Positions 44,465-52,553 of a DNA stretch of 64,000 bases are shown here, in pieces (within the stretch, counting starts at the first letter, position 1; every line of letters starts with the position of its first letter). This stretch comes from Martinezella lusitana. Lineage in GTDB: Bacteria; Pseudomonadota; Alphaproteobacteria; Rhizobiales; Rhizobiaceae. The notes under the pieces are model-generated. The model was not told where the DNA came from. It searched no databases and was given only the letters and a program-made list of their open reading frames with translations. The translations under genes and the position numbers were made by a program. The stretch is from positions 1 to 64,000 of the forward strand of contig NZ_WUEY01000014.1 in NCBI RefSeq assembly GCF_010668395.1, given 5' to 3'.

Positions 44465-45815
44465 CCTGACACGCGCCCTTGCTGACCTCGTATGTTCAAC
44501 GAGCTTCGAGGCCTTTCCTCCCGAGACGATCCACAAGGCGAAGCTTCATATTCTCGACACGCTCGGCGCGGCGATCGCCGGTTCGGCATCTCGCGAGACG
44601 GATGCCGTCGTTGAGATGCTTGGCATTGCGGCCGGAAGAGGGAGCTCGCCCATTTGGGGCCGGCCTGTCTCCTCGGACGCTAGGACAGCAGCCTTCGTCA
44701 ACGGCGTTTCAGCTCATGCCTATGAGCTTGACGATAGCGGCGGCTGCGATCATTCCGGCGCGGTCGTTCTGCCCGCCGTGCTGGCCGCACTTGGCGATCG
44801 TGACCGGCCATTCGGTGGCCGCGAACTTTTGCGCGGCGTGCTGCTTGGCTACGAGGTCGGCCGCCGCGTGCTGGAAGCCGTCGGCGGTTACGAAGAGCAT
44901 AACGGCCTTGGCTGGCATTCCACAGGCACATGCGGGGCATTCGGCGCTGCCGCCGCCGTCGGCAGCATGGTGAACCTCGATGTGACTGCCATGGCCTCCG
45001 CGCTTGGCTCGGCCTGCTCCTTTGCCGGCGGAACCTGGGCGTTCATCCATAACGGCAGCTCGACCAAGAAGCTTCATGCCGGCCGTGCTGCCGAAGGCGG
45101 GCTCATGGCCGCCTATCTTGCAAGGCAGGATTTCGAAGGTCCCGACAGTGTCTTCGAGGCGGAGCGCTGGGGCAGCTTTTTCGCAACCTTCGGCGCCGGC
45201 AAGGGCGATCCGCAAGCCCTCGTTCGCGATTTCGGACAATACTGGCGGCTGAACCGTTGCTCCATCAAGCCGCACGCCACCTGCCGCGGCACGCATGCGG
45301 GGATCGATGCGCTGGACCTGATGCTTGAGCGCCATGGCCTTTCGCCTGCCGATATCGCCGCCATCGAGGTCGATATCAGCGGTTTCCAGTATGGCATGTG
45401 CGGCGGCAAGTTCATCGAATCCCGGGCGCAGGCGCAGATGAGCCTGCCCTATGCGCTGGCTGCCCGGCTGCGCTACGGCAAGGTCTTTCTGGCCGAGCTG
45501 GAAAAGGCGGCCTGGTCGGCAGCGGAGATCGGCCTGTTGATGGACCGCATCACCGTGCGCATCGATCCAGCGATGAAGGACGAGGACGAACCGGCGATCA
45601 CCATCGTGACGGCTGCCGGTGAACGGCATCGGCTCGTGGTCGAGCATCCGCTCGGAGGCCCGCAGAACCCGCTGAGCGATGACCGGCTGATCGGCAAGTA
45701 TGCCGCGCTCGCCGGCATGGTGCTGCCTGCCGCCAGGGTCGATGCCTTGCGTGATTTCGTCCTCGGCCTCGAAAATCAGGCCGACGCCCGCAACCTGCTG
45801 GCGCTGCTTCAATAG
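44454..45815 (+). CDS. MmgE/PrpD-family protein, candidate iminodisuccinate-epimerase-like
   Basis: A 453-residue protein of the MmgE/PrpD family: LHILDTLGAAIAGSASRETD, AFVNGVSAHAYELDDSGGCD, GYEVGRRVLEAVGGYEEHNG, HSTGTCGAFGAAAAVGSM, FAGGTWAFIHNGSSTKKLHAGRAAEGG. Family members include 2-methylcitrate dehydratase, cis-aconitate decarboxylase and the iminodisuccinate epimerase of Agrobacterium. No other methylcitrate-cycle gene is near; the neighbour is an ArgH-like lyase, so an epimerase role on an amino-dicarboxylate adduct is plausible. GTG 44454 lies inside the previous gene. Confidence 0.85.
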   Translation: MSDNLTRALADLVCSTSFEAFPPETIHKAKLHILDTLGAAIAGSASRETDAVVEMLGIAAGRGSSPIWGRPVSSDARTAAFVNGVSAHAYELDDSGGCDHSGAVVLPAVLAALGDRDRPFGGRELLRGVLLGYEVGRRVLEAVGGYEEHNGLGWHSTGTCGAFGAAAAVGSMVNLDVTAMASALGSACSFAGGTWAFIHNGSSTKKLHAGRAAEGGLMAAYLARQDFEGPDSVFEAERWGSFFATFGAGKGDPQALVRDFGQYWRLNRCSIKPHATCRGTHAGIDALDLMLERHGLSPADIAAIEVDISGFQYGMCGGKFIESRAQAQMSLPYALAARLRYGKVFLAELEKAAWSAAEIGLLMDRITVRIDPAMKDEDEPAITIVTAAGERHRLVVEHPLGGPQNPLSDDRLIGKYAALAGMVLPAARVDALRDFVLGLENQADARNLLALLQ

Positions 45816-45863
45816 AGGATGCGCCCGGAGGAGGGCGGCATCCATCCAAAAGGGAAGACCGAG

Positions 45864-47252
45864 ATGAGAAACCAGAAAGAAGCCACATGGTCCCCGCTTT
45901 TCAAGGAGGCCGTCTCCCGGGACTTCGAAAGCTTTCACGAGTGCCTTGACCAGGACAAGCGCATTGCCCTGCACGATGTCGCCGGATCCAAGGTTCACGC
46001 CGAAATGCTGGCTCGCGCCGGCATTCTGACCGCCGGGGAGAACGGCCAGATCCAGACCGGTCTCGACCAGGTCGCCGAAGAGATGCGTTCGGGCGCCTTC
46101 GAATGGAAGACGGAACTCGAGGACGTTCACACCAACGTCGAGAACCGGTTGATTGCGCTCATCGGCGATGCCGGCAAGAAGCTGCATACCGCCAGATCGC
46201 GCAACGATCAGGTGGCGACCGACATCCGCCTCTATGCGCGCGAGCAGCTGGATCTTCTGGCCGACGATCTGAAAACGCTGATCGGCGCCTTCGTCGATCT
46301 TGCCGAGCGGCACGCCGATGCGATCATGCCCGGCTTCACGCATATGCAAGTGGCCCAGCCCGTCACCTTCGGCCACCATCTCATGGCCTATGTCGAAATG
46401 TTCCTGCGCGATCTCGATCGTGTCGGCGCGGCGCGGGAGCGGCTCAACGTTTCGCCGCTCGGCGCCGCCGCGCTCGCCGGCAGCGGCTATCCCATCGATC
46501 CCGAATACAGCGCCTCGCAGCTTGGCTTTGCGGGATCCTTTGCAAACTCGCTCGATGCCGTTTCCGACCGCGACTATGTCGTCGACGTCTGCAGCGCCGG
46601 TTCGATCATCATGGGGCACCTGTCGCGCTTCAGCGAGGAGGTGATCCTCTGGTGCACGCCGATGTTCGACTTCATCGAGGTCGGCGATCAGTTCTGCACC
46701 GGTTCGTCGATCATGCCGCAGAAGCGCAATCCCGACCTGGCGGAACTGGTGCGCGGCAAGGCGGCGCGTGTCATGGGTAACCTTGCTTTCTCCGCGGCCC
46801 TGATGAAAAGCCAGCCGCTGGCCTTCAACAAGGATCAACAGGAATCGAAGCCGCCGTTGACCGATACGCTTGAAACCGTTCGCGCGGCCGTCAGCGTCAC
46901 GGCGCAGATGATGCCGACCATAAAGGTGAAGCGTGAGAAGATGCTGTCGGCTGCTAATCAGGGCTATTCGACGGCGACCGATCTTGCCGACTATCTCGTG
47001 CGCGCCGGCCTGCCGTTTCGCGACGCGCACCACGCCGTCGCCGCGATCGTCGGCACAGCGCGCGACAAGGCGCTGCCGACGCTTTCCGAGCTCTCGCTCG
47101 CCGATATGCAGGCCTTCGCGCCGACTATTGGCGAAGATGTTTTCGAGGTGCTGACCGTCGAAGGCTCGGTCGCGAGCCGCGATCACAAGGGCGGCACCGC
47201 CCCGCGGCGCGTGCGGGAGGCCGTGGAGACGGTGCGTCGGGCGATCGCCTGA
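45864..47252 (+). CDS. Argininosuccinate-lyase-like C-N lyase
   Basis: A 462-residue member of the aspartase/fumarase superfamily. The ArgH signatures are present: DVHTNVENRLIALIGDAGKK, LHTARSRNDQVATDIRLYAR, GFTHMQVAQPVTFGHHLMAY and the catalytic serine loop GSSIMPQKRNPDLAELVRGK. Its setting with an amino-acid importer and an MmgE/PrpD protein, not with argG, argues for a catabolic C-N lyase such as EDDS or iminodisuccinate lyase. ATG 45864 follows AAGGGAAG. Confidence 0.88.
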   Translation: MRNQKEATWSPLFKEAVSRDFESFHECLDQDKRIALHDVAGSKVHAEMLARAGILTAGENGQIQTGLDQVAEEMRSGAFEWKTELEDVHTNVENRLIALIGDAGKKLHTARSRNDQVATDIRLYAREQLDLLADDLKTLIGAFVDLAERHADAIMPGFTHMQVAQPVTFGHHLMAYVEMFLRDLDRVGAARERLNVSPLGAAALAGSGYPIDPEYSASQLGFAGSFANSLDAVSDRDYVVDVCSAGSIIMGHLSRFSEEVILWCTPMFDFIEVGDQFCTGSSIMPQKRNPDLAELVRGKAARVMGNLAFSAALMKSQPLAFNKDQQESKPPLTDTLETVRAAVSVTAQMMPTIKVKREKMLSAANQGYSTATDLADYLVRAGLPFRDAHHAVAAIVGTARDKALPTLSELSLADMQAFAPTIGEDVFEVLTVEGSVASRDHKGGTAPRRVREAVETVRRAIA

Positions 47253-47327
47253 GCGCATCGGTTGCCATTCGATCCGCATGCTTTAATGCTTGTTGCTTCC
47301 GGCAGCAGTGAGGAAGCAGGATAGGCA

Positions 47328-48257
47328 ATGGAGCCGAGGTTCGATCATAACAGGTTGCCGCCGCTGCAGACGTTGCAGACCTTTTCCGTCGTTGCGGAAA
47401 CGGGCAGCTTCACGGCCGCGGCAGCCGAGCTCAATCTCAGCCAGAGCGCCATCAGCAGGCAGGTGCAGCAGCTGGAACATTATTTCGGCTGCAGCCTGTT
47501 CGAGCGCCATACGCGCAAGGTGGCGCTGACGGAGCGCGGCATGGCGCTGATCCCGATCGTCGACGGCCTGCTCGCCTCGTTGAAGACGTCGTTCGAGGCA
47601 ACGCGAACGACGGTGCGCTCGCTGACCATCCGCATGCCGCCGACATTCGCGCGCAAATGGTTTCTGCCGCGCCTGCCGGATCTCCATAGCCATCATGAAG
47701 ACCTGAACATCAATATCGACACTGCCTGGTTCCTGCGGCCGACCTTCTCGGTCGGCGATATCGATATGCTGATCACCTACGGCAACGGACACTGGCCGGG
47801 CATGGATGTGCTGCCGCTGCTGCGCGAACGATTGACGCCGATGTGTTCGCCGCAATTTCTGTCCAGACTCGGGGATCCGCCCGCCTTGAAGAACCTGCAG
47901 AACTGCGTCCTGCTGCACTCCAATCCGCGCCATAGCGACTGGACCCTCTGGCTGCAGGCCGAGGGCGCCTACTCTTTCCAGGCGTCCCGTCATCAGGTCT
48001 TCGACACACAGGATTTCGCCATGACCGCGGCGGCAAGCGGCTATGGCGTAACGATGGGCGATCTCGCCTTCTCGCGGCAGGATCTGGAAAGCGGCGAGCT
48101 GGTCGCTCCCTTCGAGCGGATCATCGATAGCGGCTACGGCTACTATGCCCTTTGGCCAGCCCGGGCGGAAGCGCGCCAGAAGGTGCGGGCCTTTGCCGAT
48201 TGGCTCGGGCACGCCTGCAGCGCAAATTCAGACGGCTTCGGCGAAGGTCAGGCCTGA
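47328..48257 (+). CDS. LysR-family transcriptional regulator (GcvA-like)
   Basis: A 309-residue regulator. The N-terminal helix-turn-helix PPLQTLQTFSVVAETGSFTA, AAAELNLSQSAISRQVQQLE and FGCSLFERHTRKVALTERG is typical of the GcvA group, as is the later LGDPPALKNLQNCVLLHS. It follows the lyase by 75 bases in the same direction and likely controls the cluster, through the T-N11-A dyad at 39929-39951. Confidence 0.92.
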   Translation: MEPRFDHNRLPPLQTLQTFSVVAETGSFTAAAAELNLSQSAISRQVQQLEHYFGCSLFERHTRKVALTERGMALIPIVDGLLASLKTSFEATRTTVRSLTIRMPPTFARKWFLPRLPDLHSHHEDLNINIDTAWFLRPTFSVGDIDMLITYGNGHWPGMDVLPLLRERLTPMCSPQFLSRLGDPPALKNLQNCVLLHSNPRHSDWTLWLQAEGAYSFQASRHQVFDTQDFAMTAAASGYGVTMGDLAFSRQDLESGELVAPFERIIDSGYGYYALWPARAEARQKVRAFADWLGHACSANSDGFGEGQA

Positions 48258-48384
48258 TACTCGACACGGAGCTCCGCTTGGCAAATCAGAGATTTGCCGC
48301 CCTCGCTCTCGCCGGCTTGCTGTCGAGCTTGGTCGGATGGGCCACGGCTGATTCCTGTGCGTCGTATCGGCGCGCAGGAATGCC

Positions 48385-49125
48385 TCAGACGCAGACCTGG
48401 CATTCCGCTCCCTTGATGCGCGGATAGTCGTAGGCGTTGACCTTGGATGTCGTGTAGCCTGCGCCGACCAGCGCTTCGGCAAGCTTGATGGCGGCCGTCA
48501 CACCGTCGATGACCGGCACGCCGGTTGCCGCCTGCAGCCTGTCGCAAAGGGAGGACATGCCGGCACAGCCGAGAATGATGGCTTCGGCGCGATCGTCCTT
48601 CTTGGCTTTCTCGATTTCCTCGACCAGCAGGCGCTCTGCTTCGTCGGGATCTTCCTCCAGGCCGAGAACCGGCAGATTGATGGCGCGCACGTTGCGGCAA
48701 TGGCGCTCCGCACCGTAGTCGGTCACGAGATCCTCGATGATCGGGATCGAGCGGGGCAGGGTCGTGATAATGGAAAAGCGGCGGCTGATGGTCATGGCGA
48801 CCTGCACGGCGGCCTGGCAGATGCCGATGACGGGCCCGCGGGCGACTTCGCGGGCGGCGTGCAGGCCCGGATCGTCGAAGCAGGCGACGACATAGGCGTC
48901 GATGCCGAGAGCTTCTCCCCTGCGGATCTCAGCGAGCATTCCCGGCACGGCGGCTGCCTCGTCGGCGCCGCCTTCGATGCTGACGGGCGTGTCCGTCGGA
49001 TTGACGGCCGATACCTGCGTTTCGTGCTGCTTCACACGCAAGGCGCTGTCCAGGGCCTGCGCGGTCATGGACGCTGTCGAATTCGGATTGATGAGACGGA
49101 TATGCATGGAGACGGGACCTTTCAT
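48385..49125 (-). CDS. Aspartate/glutamate-hydantoin racemase family protein
   Basis: A 246-residue protein. The core MHIRLINPNSTASMTAQ, DAYVVACFDDPGLHAAREV and ILGCAGMSSLCDRLQ carries the two catalytic cysteines of the racemase family, one in ACFDDPG and one in GCAGM. It matches hydantoin or allantoin racemases. Its start overlaps the flavin reductase stop (TGATG), favouring ATG 49125 over ATG 49107. It would epimerise a 5-substituted hydantoin-like or amino-acid intermediate. Confidence 0.85.
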   Translation of the reverse strand: MKGPVSMHIRLINPNSTASMTAQALDSALRVKQHETQVSAVNPTDTPVSIEGGADEAAAVPGMLAEIRRGEALGIDAYVVACFDDPGLHAAREVARGPVIGICQAAVQVAMTISRRFSIITTLPRSIPIIEDLVTDYGAERHCRNVRAINLPVLGLEEDPDEAERLLVEEIEKAKKDDRAEAIILGCAGMSSLCDRLQAATGVPVIDGVTAAIKLAEALVGAGYTTSKVNAYDYPRIKGAECQVCV

Positions 49126-49769
49126 CAATCCTTGTCTTGCGGCTTGAGGAAGTCGGCGATCGGCGGTGCCTTGAGGACAAACTGGCGATCCGAGACGATG
49201 TAATTGTCGGCATGCAGCCGGGCGATCGGCTGATAATTTTCCGGATCGACGTAATGCCCGTCGGCGTCGAGGCAGTTGCGCCGCACATGCATGTGGACGA
49301 CTTCGCCCAGGACGAGCGTGCGACGCGGATAGTCGATCAGGCGTTCGACCCGGCATTCGAAGACGCATGGCGACTCTTCGGCATAGGCTGCATCGATCTT
49401 GCGGCAGGGGGCGGCCGTAAGGCCCGCCATGTTCAATTCGTCGACCTCGCTGTCGAAGCCCAGGCCGCAGACCAGCATGTGCTGCGCGATTGCCATATCG
49501 ACCATGTTGATCGAGAATTCCTGGGTCCGGCGGATATTGGCGACAGTGTCCTTTTCCTCGCCGCTGAGGCGCGGCTGGATGCCCAGGATCACAATTGGGG
49601 GATCGTGCGAGAAGACATTGAAGAAGCTCATCGGCGCAGCGTTGTTGTGCCCGGCCGGCGAACGCGTGGTCACCAAGGCGATCGGTCGAGGCCCGACGAA
49701 GTTCGTCAGGAGCCGATAACGGCTTTGGGGCTCAAGCTCGGCAAAGTCGAATTCCATTGCACTATCCAT
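49125..49769 (-). CDS. Flavin reductase-like domain protein
   Basis: A 214-residue FMN-binding protein of the flavin reductase-like family: LLTNFVGPRPIALVTTRSPA, NAAPMSFFNVFSHDPPIVIL, VANIRRTQEFSINMVD, CVFECRVERLIDYPRRTLVLGEVVHMHV. These supply reduced flavin to a partner monooxygenase or reduce small substrates themselves; no monooxygenase is nearby. It is the first gene of a two-gene unit with the racemase, preceded by a GntR-type operator. Confidence 0.88.
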   Translation of the reverse strand: MDSAMEFDFAELEPQSRYRLLTNFVGPRPIALVTTRSPAGHNNAAPMSFFNVFSHDPPIVILGIQPRLSGEEKDTVANIRRTQEFSINMVDMAIAQHMLVCGLGFDSEVDELNMAGLTAAPCRKIDAAYAEESPCVFECRVERLIDYPRRTLVLGEVVHMHVRRNCLDADGHYVDPENYQPIARLHADNYIVSDRQFVLKAPPIADFLKPQDKD

Positions 49770-49783
49770 GTGTCATTTTGTGA

Positions 49784-49813
49784 TCGACAATATCATTCCA
49801 TATTGTTGACAAT
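49784..49813. promoter_or_regulatory. GntR-type operator between flavin reductase and GntR-1
   Basis: The dyad ATTGTTGACAAT (49802-49813) with a further half site TCGACAAT at 49784-49791. The dyad recurs at 57417 and 59299. It matches the TTGT-N2-ACAA type seen for GntR/FCD proteins and separates two divergent genes. Confidence 0.75.
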
Positions 49814-49893
49814 TCTGCAATCAAAATCCAATCGTTGTGATTGACTTTTTCCCGCGCATCACGCTTCTCTAGCCTTAACGAGGAGTGAAACTC

Positions 49894-50574
49894 ATGACGG
49901 ATCAAAACGGGGCGGTCTCCGTGGAACAGATTGTCGAGAAAGTCTGGTTGTCCATTGCCGAGCGCAGGCTCAGACCCGGCGTTCAGCTCAAGGAAGAGCA
50001 GATGGCGGCGATATTCAATGTCAGCCGCGCGCGCATCCGTCAGGCTTTGGCGACATTGCAACGCGACGGCCTGGTCATGATCATTCCCAATCGCGGCGCC
50101 TTTGTCTCCAAGCCATCCGTCGAGGAAGCCCGGGATGTCTTCTTCGTCCGGCGCACCGTTGAGCGCTGCGTGGTCGAGCGGCTCTGCAAGGGAATCTCCA
50201 AGGCGGATACGAAACGCCTTCGCGAGCATGTCGCCAAGGAGCGGATCGCGAACGCGGACGATATTACCACCGATATCATCAAGCTTTCCGGCGGCTTCCA
50301 TCTGTTGCTGGCGGAGACCACCGGCTCGGATTTTCTCTTTGCGACGATGCGCGATTTGATCGCTCGTTCCTCCCTGATAACGGCCGTCTACCGCAATACG
50401 AACCGCTTCAATTGCGGCCCCGACGAGCATGCGGAGATCGTCGAGGCGATTGTCACCAATGATGTCGACAAGGCAACCCGACTGATGGCGCATCACCTCG
50501 AACATGTCGAATCCGAACTCGACCTCACCGAGATTCGCGACCTTTCCCACGACCTGCGCGCGGCACTGGCCTGA
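49894..50574 (+). CDS. GntR-family regulator, FCD type (GntR-1)
   Basis: A 226-residue regulator. The N-terminal winged helix reads LSIAERRLRPGVQLKEEQMA, AIFNVSRARIRQALATLQRDGLVMIIPNRGAFV; the C-terminal helical FCD domain includes ETTGSDFLF and DEHAEIVEAIVTNDVDKATRLMAHHLEHVE, the metal-binding region. ATG 49894 is chosen, eight bases after AGGAG; a GTG at 49885 is in frame. It probably binds the ATTGTYGACAAT sites and regulates the flanking operons. Confidence 0.88.
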   Translation: MTDQNGAVSVEQIVEKVWLSIAERRLRPGVQLKEEQMAAIFNVSRARIRQALATLQRDGLVMIIPNRGAFVSKPSVEEARDVFFVRRTVERCVVERLCKGISKADTKRLREHVAKERIANADDITTDIIKLSGGFHLLLAETTGSDFLFATMRDLIARSSLITAVYRNTNRFNCGPDEHAEIVEAIVTNDVDKATRLMAHHLEHVESELDLTEIRDLSHDLRAALA

Positions 50575-50595
50575 AGCGGCCGCGCGCCTTGGACA

Positions 50596-51573
50596 TCAAT
50601 CGGTAGCCGCCAGATGGCAGGCTATGCGCGTCCCGTTCGACAAAGTCCGCACCTCGGGCACTTCCGCCGAGCATCTGATCGTCGCCAGCGGGCATCGCGG
50701 ATGGAAGGTGCAACCCGAAGGCGGCTTGAGCGGGCTCGGCACTTCGCCGCCGGCCAGCTCGTGATCGCGCTTCGGCGCATCGATGTTCGGGATGGTGGCC
50801 AGCAGCAACTGCGTATAGGGGTGGCGCGGTCGGGCGAAAAGCGCCTCGGTCTCTCCCTCCTCGACAATCCGGCCCAGATACATCACCGCGATACGATCCG
50901 ACATGTGGCGGACCACGCTCATGTCGTGGCTGATGAAGAGGTAGGTCAGGCCGAGTTCGTCCTGCAGGCGGCGCATGAGGTTCAGCACCTGCGCCTGCAC
51001 GGAGACGTCGAGCGCCGAGGTGGGCTCGTCGCAGACGAGGAATTCCGGCTCGCTGGCAAGCGCCCGGGCAATGGAGATGCGCTGGCGCTGCCCGCCGGAA
51101 AACTCATGCGGGAATTTCTCGCCGTCGGAGACTGAAAGCCCGACCGTCAGCAGCAACTCCTCGACGCGCTCCGTGATTTTGGCGGCGCTGTCACGCAGCT
51201 TCAACTCGCGCAGAGGCTCGGCGATGATGTTCTTTACCCGCCAGCGCGGATTGAGCGACGCATAGGGGTCCTGAAAGATCATCTGGGCGGAAAGCGGTGC
51301 GCCGCTGCGCCCGAGTGCAAACCGGATTTCGCCGCTTGTCGGCTTGTAGAGGCCGGTGACGAGCCGCGCCACGGTGGATTTGCCGCAGCCGCTTTCCCCG
51401 ACGATGCTGAGACAGCCGCCGGCCGGCACCGCAAAGCTGATGTCGTTGACCGCCTGAAGAAACTGACGCTGTTTGCGTTCCACCACGCGGTTGAGCCAGG
51501 GGGCGGAGACGTCGAAGGTCTTGACCAGCCCATCGACCGCCAGGGCGGGCGTTTTTTCGGAAGATACAGTCAT
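50596..51573 (-). CDS. Oligopeptide/dipeptide-type ABC ATPase, OppF/DppF-like
   Basis: A 325-residue ATPase with GESGCGKST, FSGGQRQRISIARAL, FLVCDEPTSALDVSVQ and the C-terminal Cys cluster CTFHPRCPLATIRC that usually binds an Fe-S or metal centre in this family. ATG 51573 overlaps the OppD-like stop (ATGA). It is the last gene of the operon running from 57182 to 50596. Confidence 0.92.
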   Translation of the reverse strand: MTVSSEKTPALAVDGLVKTFDVSAPWLNRVVERKQRQFLQAVNDISFAVPAGGCLSIVGESGCGKSTVARLVTGLYKPTSGEIRFALGRSGAPLSAQMIFQDPYASLNPRWRVKNIIAEPLRELKLRDSAAKITERVEELLLTVGLSVSDGEKFPHEFSGGQRQRISIARALASEPEFLVCDEPTSALDVSVQAQVLNLMRRLQDELGLTYLFISHDMSVVRHMSDRIAVMYLGRIVEEGETEALFARPRHPYTQLLLATIPNIDAPKRDHELAGGEVPSPLKPPSGCTFHPRCPLATIRCSAEVPEVRTLSNGTRIACHLAATD

Positions 51574-52553
51574 GCGGTGCCTCCCGCGTTGAGCCAGCAG
51601 GCGCTTGCGCCGTCGGCGGCCATGATCAGTTCCGGCCGCTCGCGCAGACAGCGCGGCCCGGCGGATTTGCACCGGGGATTGAAAGCGCAGCCATCGGGAA
51701 TGGCGTCCAGTCGAGGCATCGAACCATCGATCTGGTTCAGCTTTTCGACGCGTGCGCCGAGCGAGGGGATCGAGGCCATGAGGCCCTGCGTATAGGGATG
51801 GCGCGGCGCGTGCAGCACCTGCTGCACCTGGCCGATCTCGATGAGCCGGCCCGCATACATGACGGCCACGCGGTCCGCGGCTTCGGCAATCACGCCCATG
51901 TCGTGCGTGACCAGCATCACGGCTGCCTGTTTTTCCTTGCAGAGCCGCCGAAGCAGCGAAATGATCTGCGCCTGGATCGAGACGTCGAGCGCGGTCGTCG
52001 GCTCGTCCGCGATAATCAGCTTGGGTGAGGCCGCAAGCGCAAGCGCGATGACGACGCGCTGGCGCATGCCGCCGGAAAACTGATGCGGATAGTGGCTTGC
52101 CCGCTCGTCCGCCGAAGGGATGCCGACATCCCGCAGCAGCTGGATGGCGCGCGCCCGGGCCTCGGCCTTGCCGAGCGGCAGATGCTGACGGATTGTCTCC
52201 GTCAGCTGCGCGCCCACCGTGAAGAGCGGGTTCAGCGACGTCAGCGGATCCTGGAAGATCGCGCCGATTTCGCGGCCGCGAATATGTTCCATGGACCGGT
52301 CGTCCAGCGTATCGATCCGCCTCTTGCCGAGCCAGATCTCGCCGCCGGCGATGCGCCCCGGACGCTCCAGCAAACCCTGGATGGCAAGCCCGGTCATCGA
52401 TTTGCCCGCGCCGGATTCGCCGACGACCCCGAGGATTTCGCCCGGGCGGATGGACAGGCTGACATCCGAAAGCGCCGTGACCGTGCCGCGGCGGTTCGGA
52501 AACTCCACCTTGAGGTTTCGGACGTCGATGACCGGTTCCTGCGCCTCAACCAT
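51570..52553 (-). CDS. Oligopeptide/dipeptide-type ABC ATPase, OppD/DppD-like
   Basis: A 327-residue ATPase: GESGAGKSM, FSGGMRQRVVIALAL, LIIADEPTTALDVSIQ, H-loop THDMGV, and the C-terminal CAFNPRCKSAGPRC motif. Its ATG lies inside the end of the amidohydrolase gene (eight-base overlap), so the enzymes and transporter are one transcription unit. Confidence 0.92.
   Translation of the reverse strand: MVEAQEPVIDVRNLKVEFPNRRGTVTALSDVSLSIRPGEILGVVGESGAGKSMTGLAIQGLLERPGRIAGGEIWLGKRRIDTLDDRSMEHIRGREIGAIFQDPLTSLNPLFTVGAQLTETIRQHLPLGKAEARARAIQLLRDVGIPSADERASHYPHQFSGGMRQRVVIALALAASPKLIIADEPTTALDVSIQAQIISLLRRLCKEKQAAVMLVTHDMGVIAEAADRVAVMYAGRLIEIGQVQQVLHAPRHPYTQGLMASIPSLGARVEKLNQIDGSMPRLDAIPDGCAFNPRCKSAGPRCLRERPELIMAADGASACWLNAGGTA

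Noticed and set aside
45864..47252. Biosynthetic argininosuccinate lyase argH
   Set aside because: No argG or arginine genes are nearby and the setting is a catabolic import operon; the ArgH family call is kept but not the biosynthetic role.
44709..47279. Very long open frame on the minus strand opposite the MmgE/PrpD and ArgH-like genes
   Set aside because: It is a codon-bias shadow: the plus-strand proteins are recognised families in full, and the antisense product is an Arg/Gly/His-rich composition with no domain.
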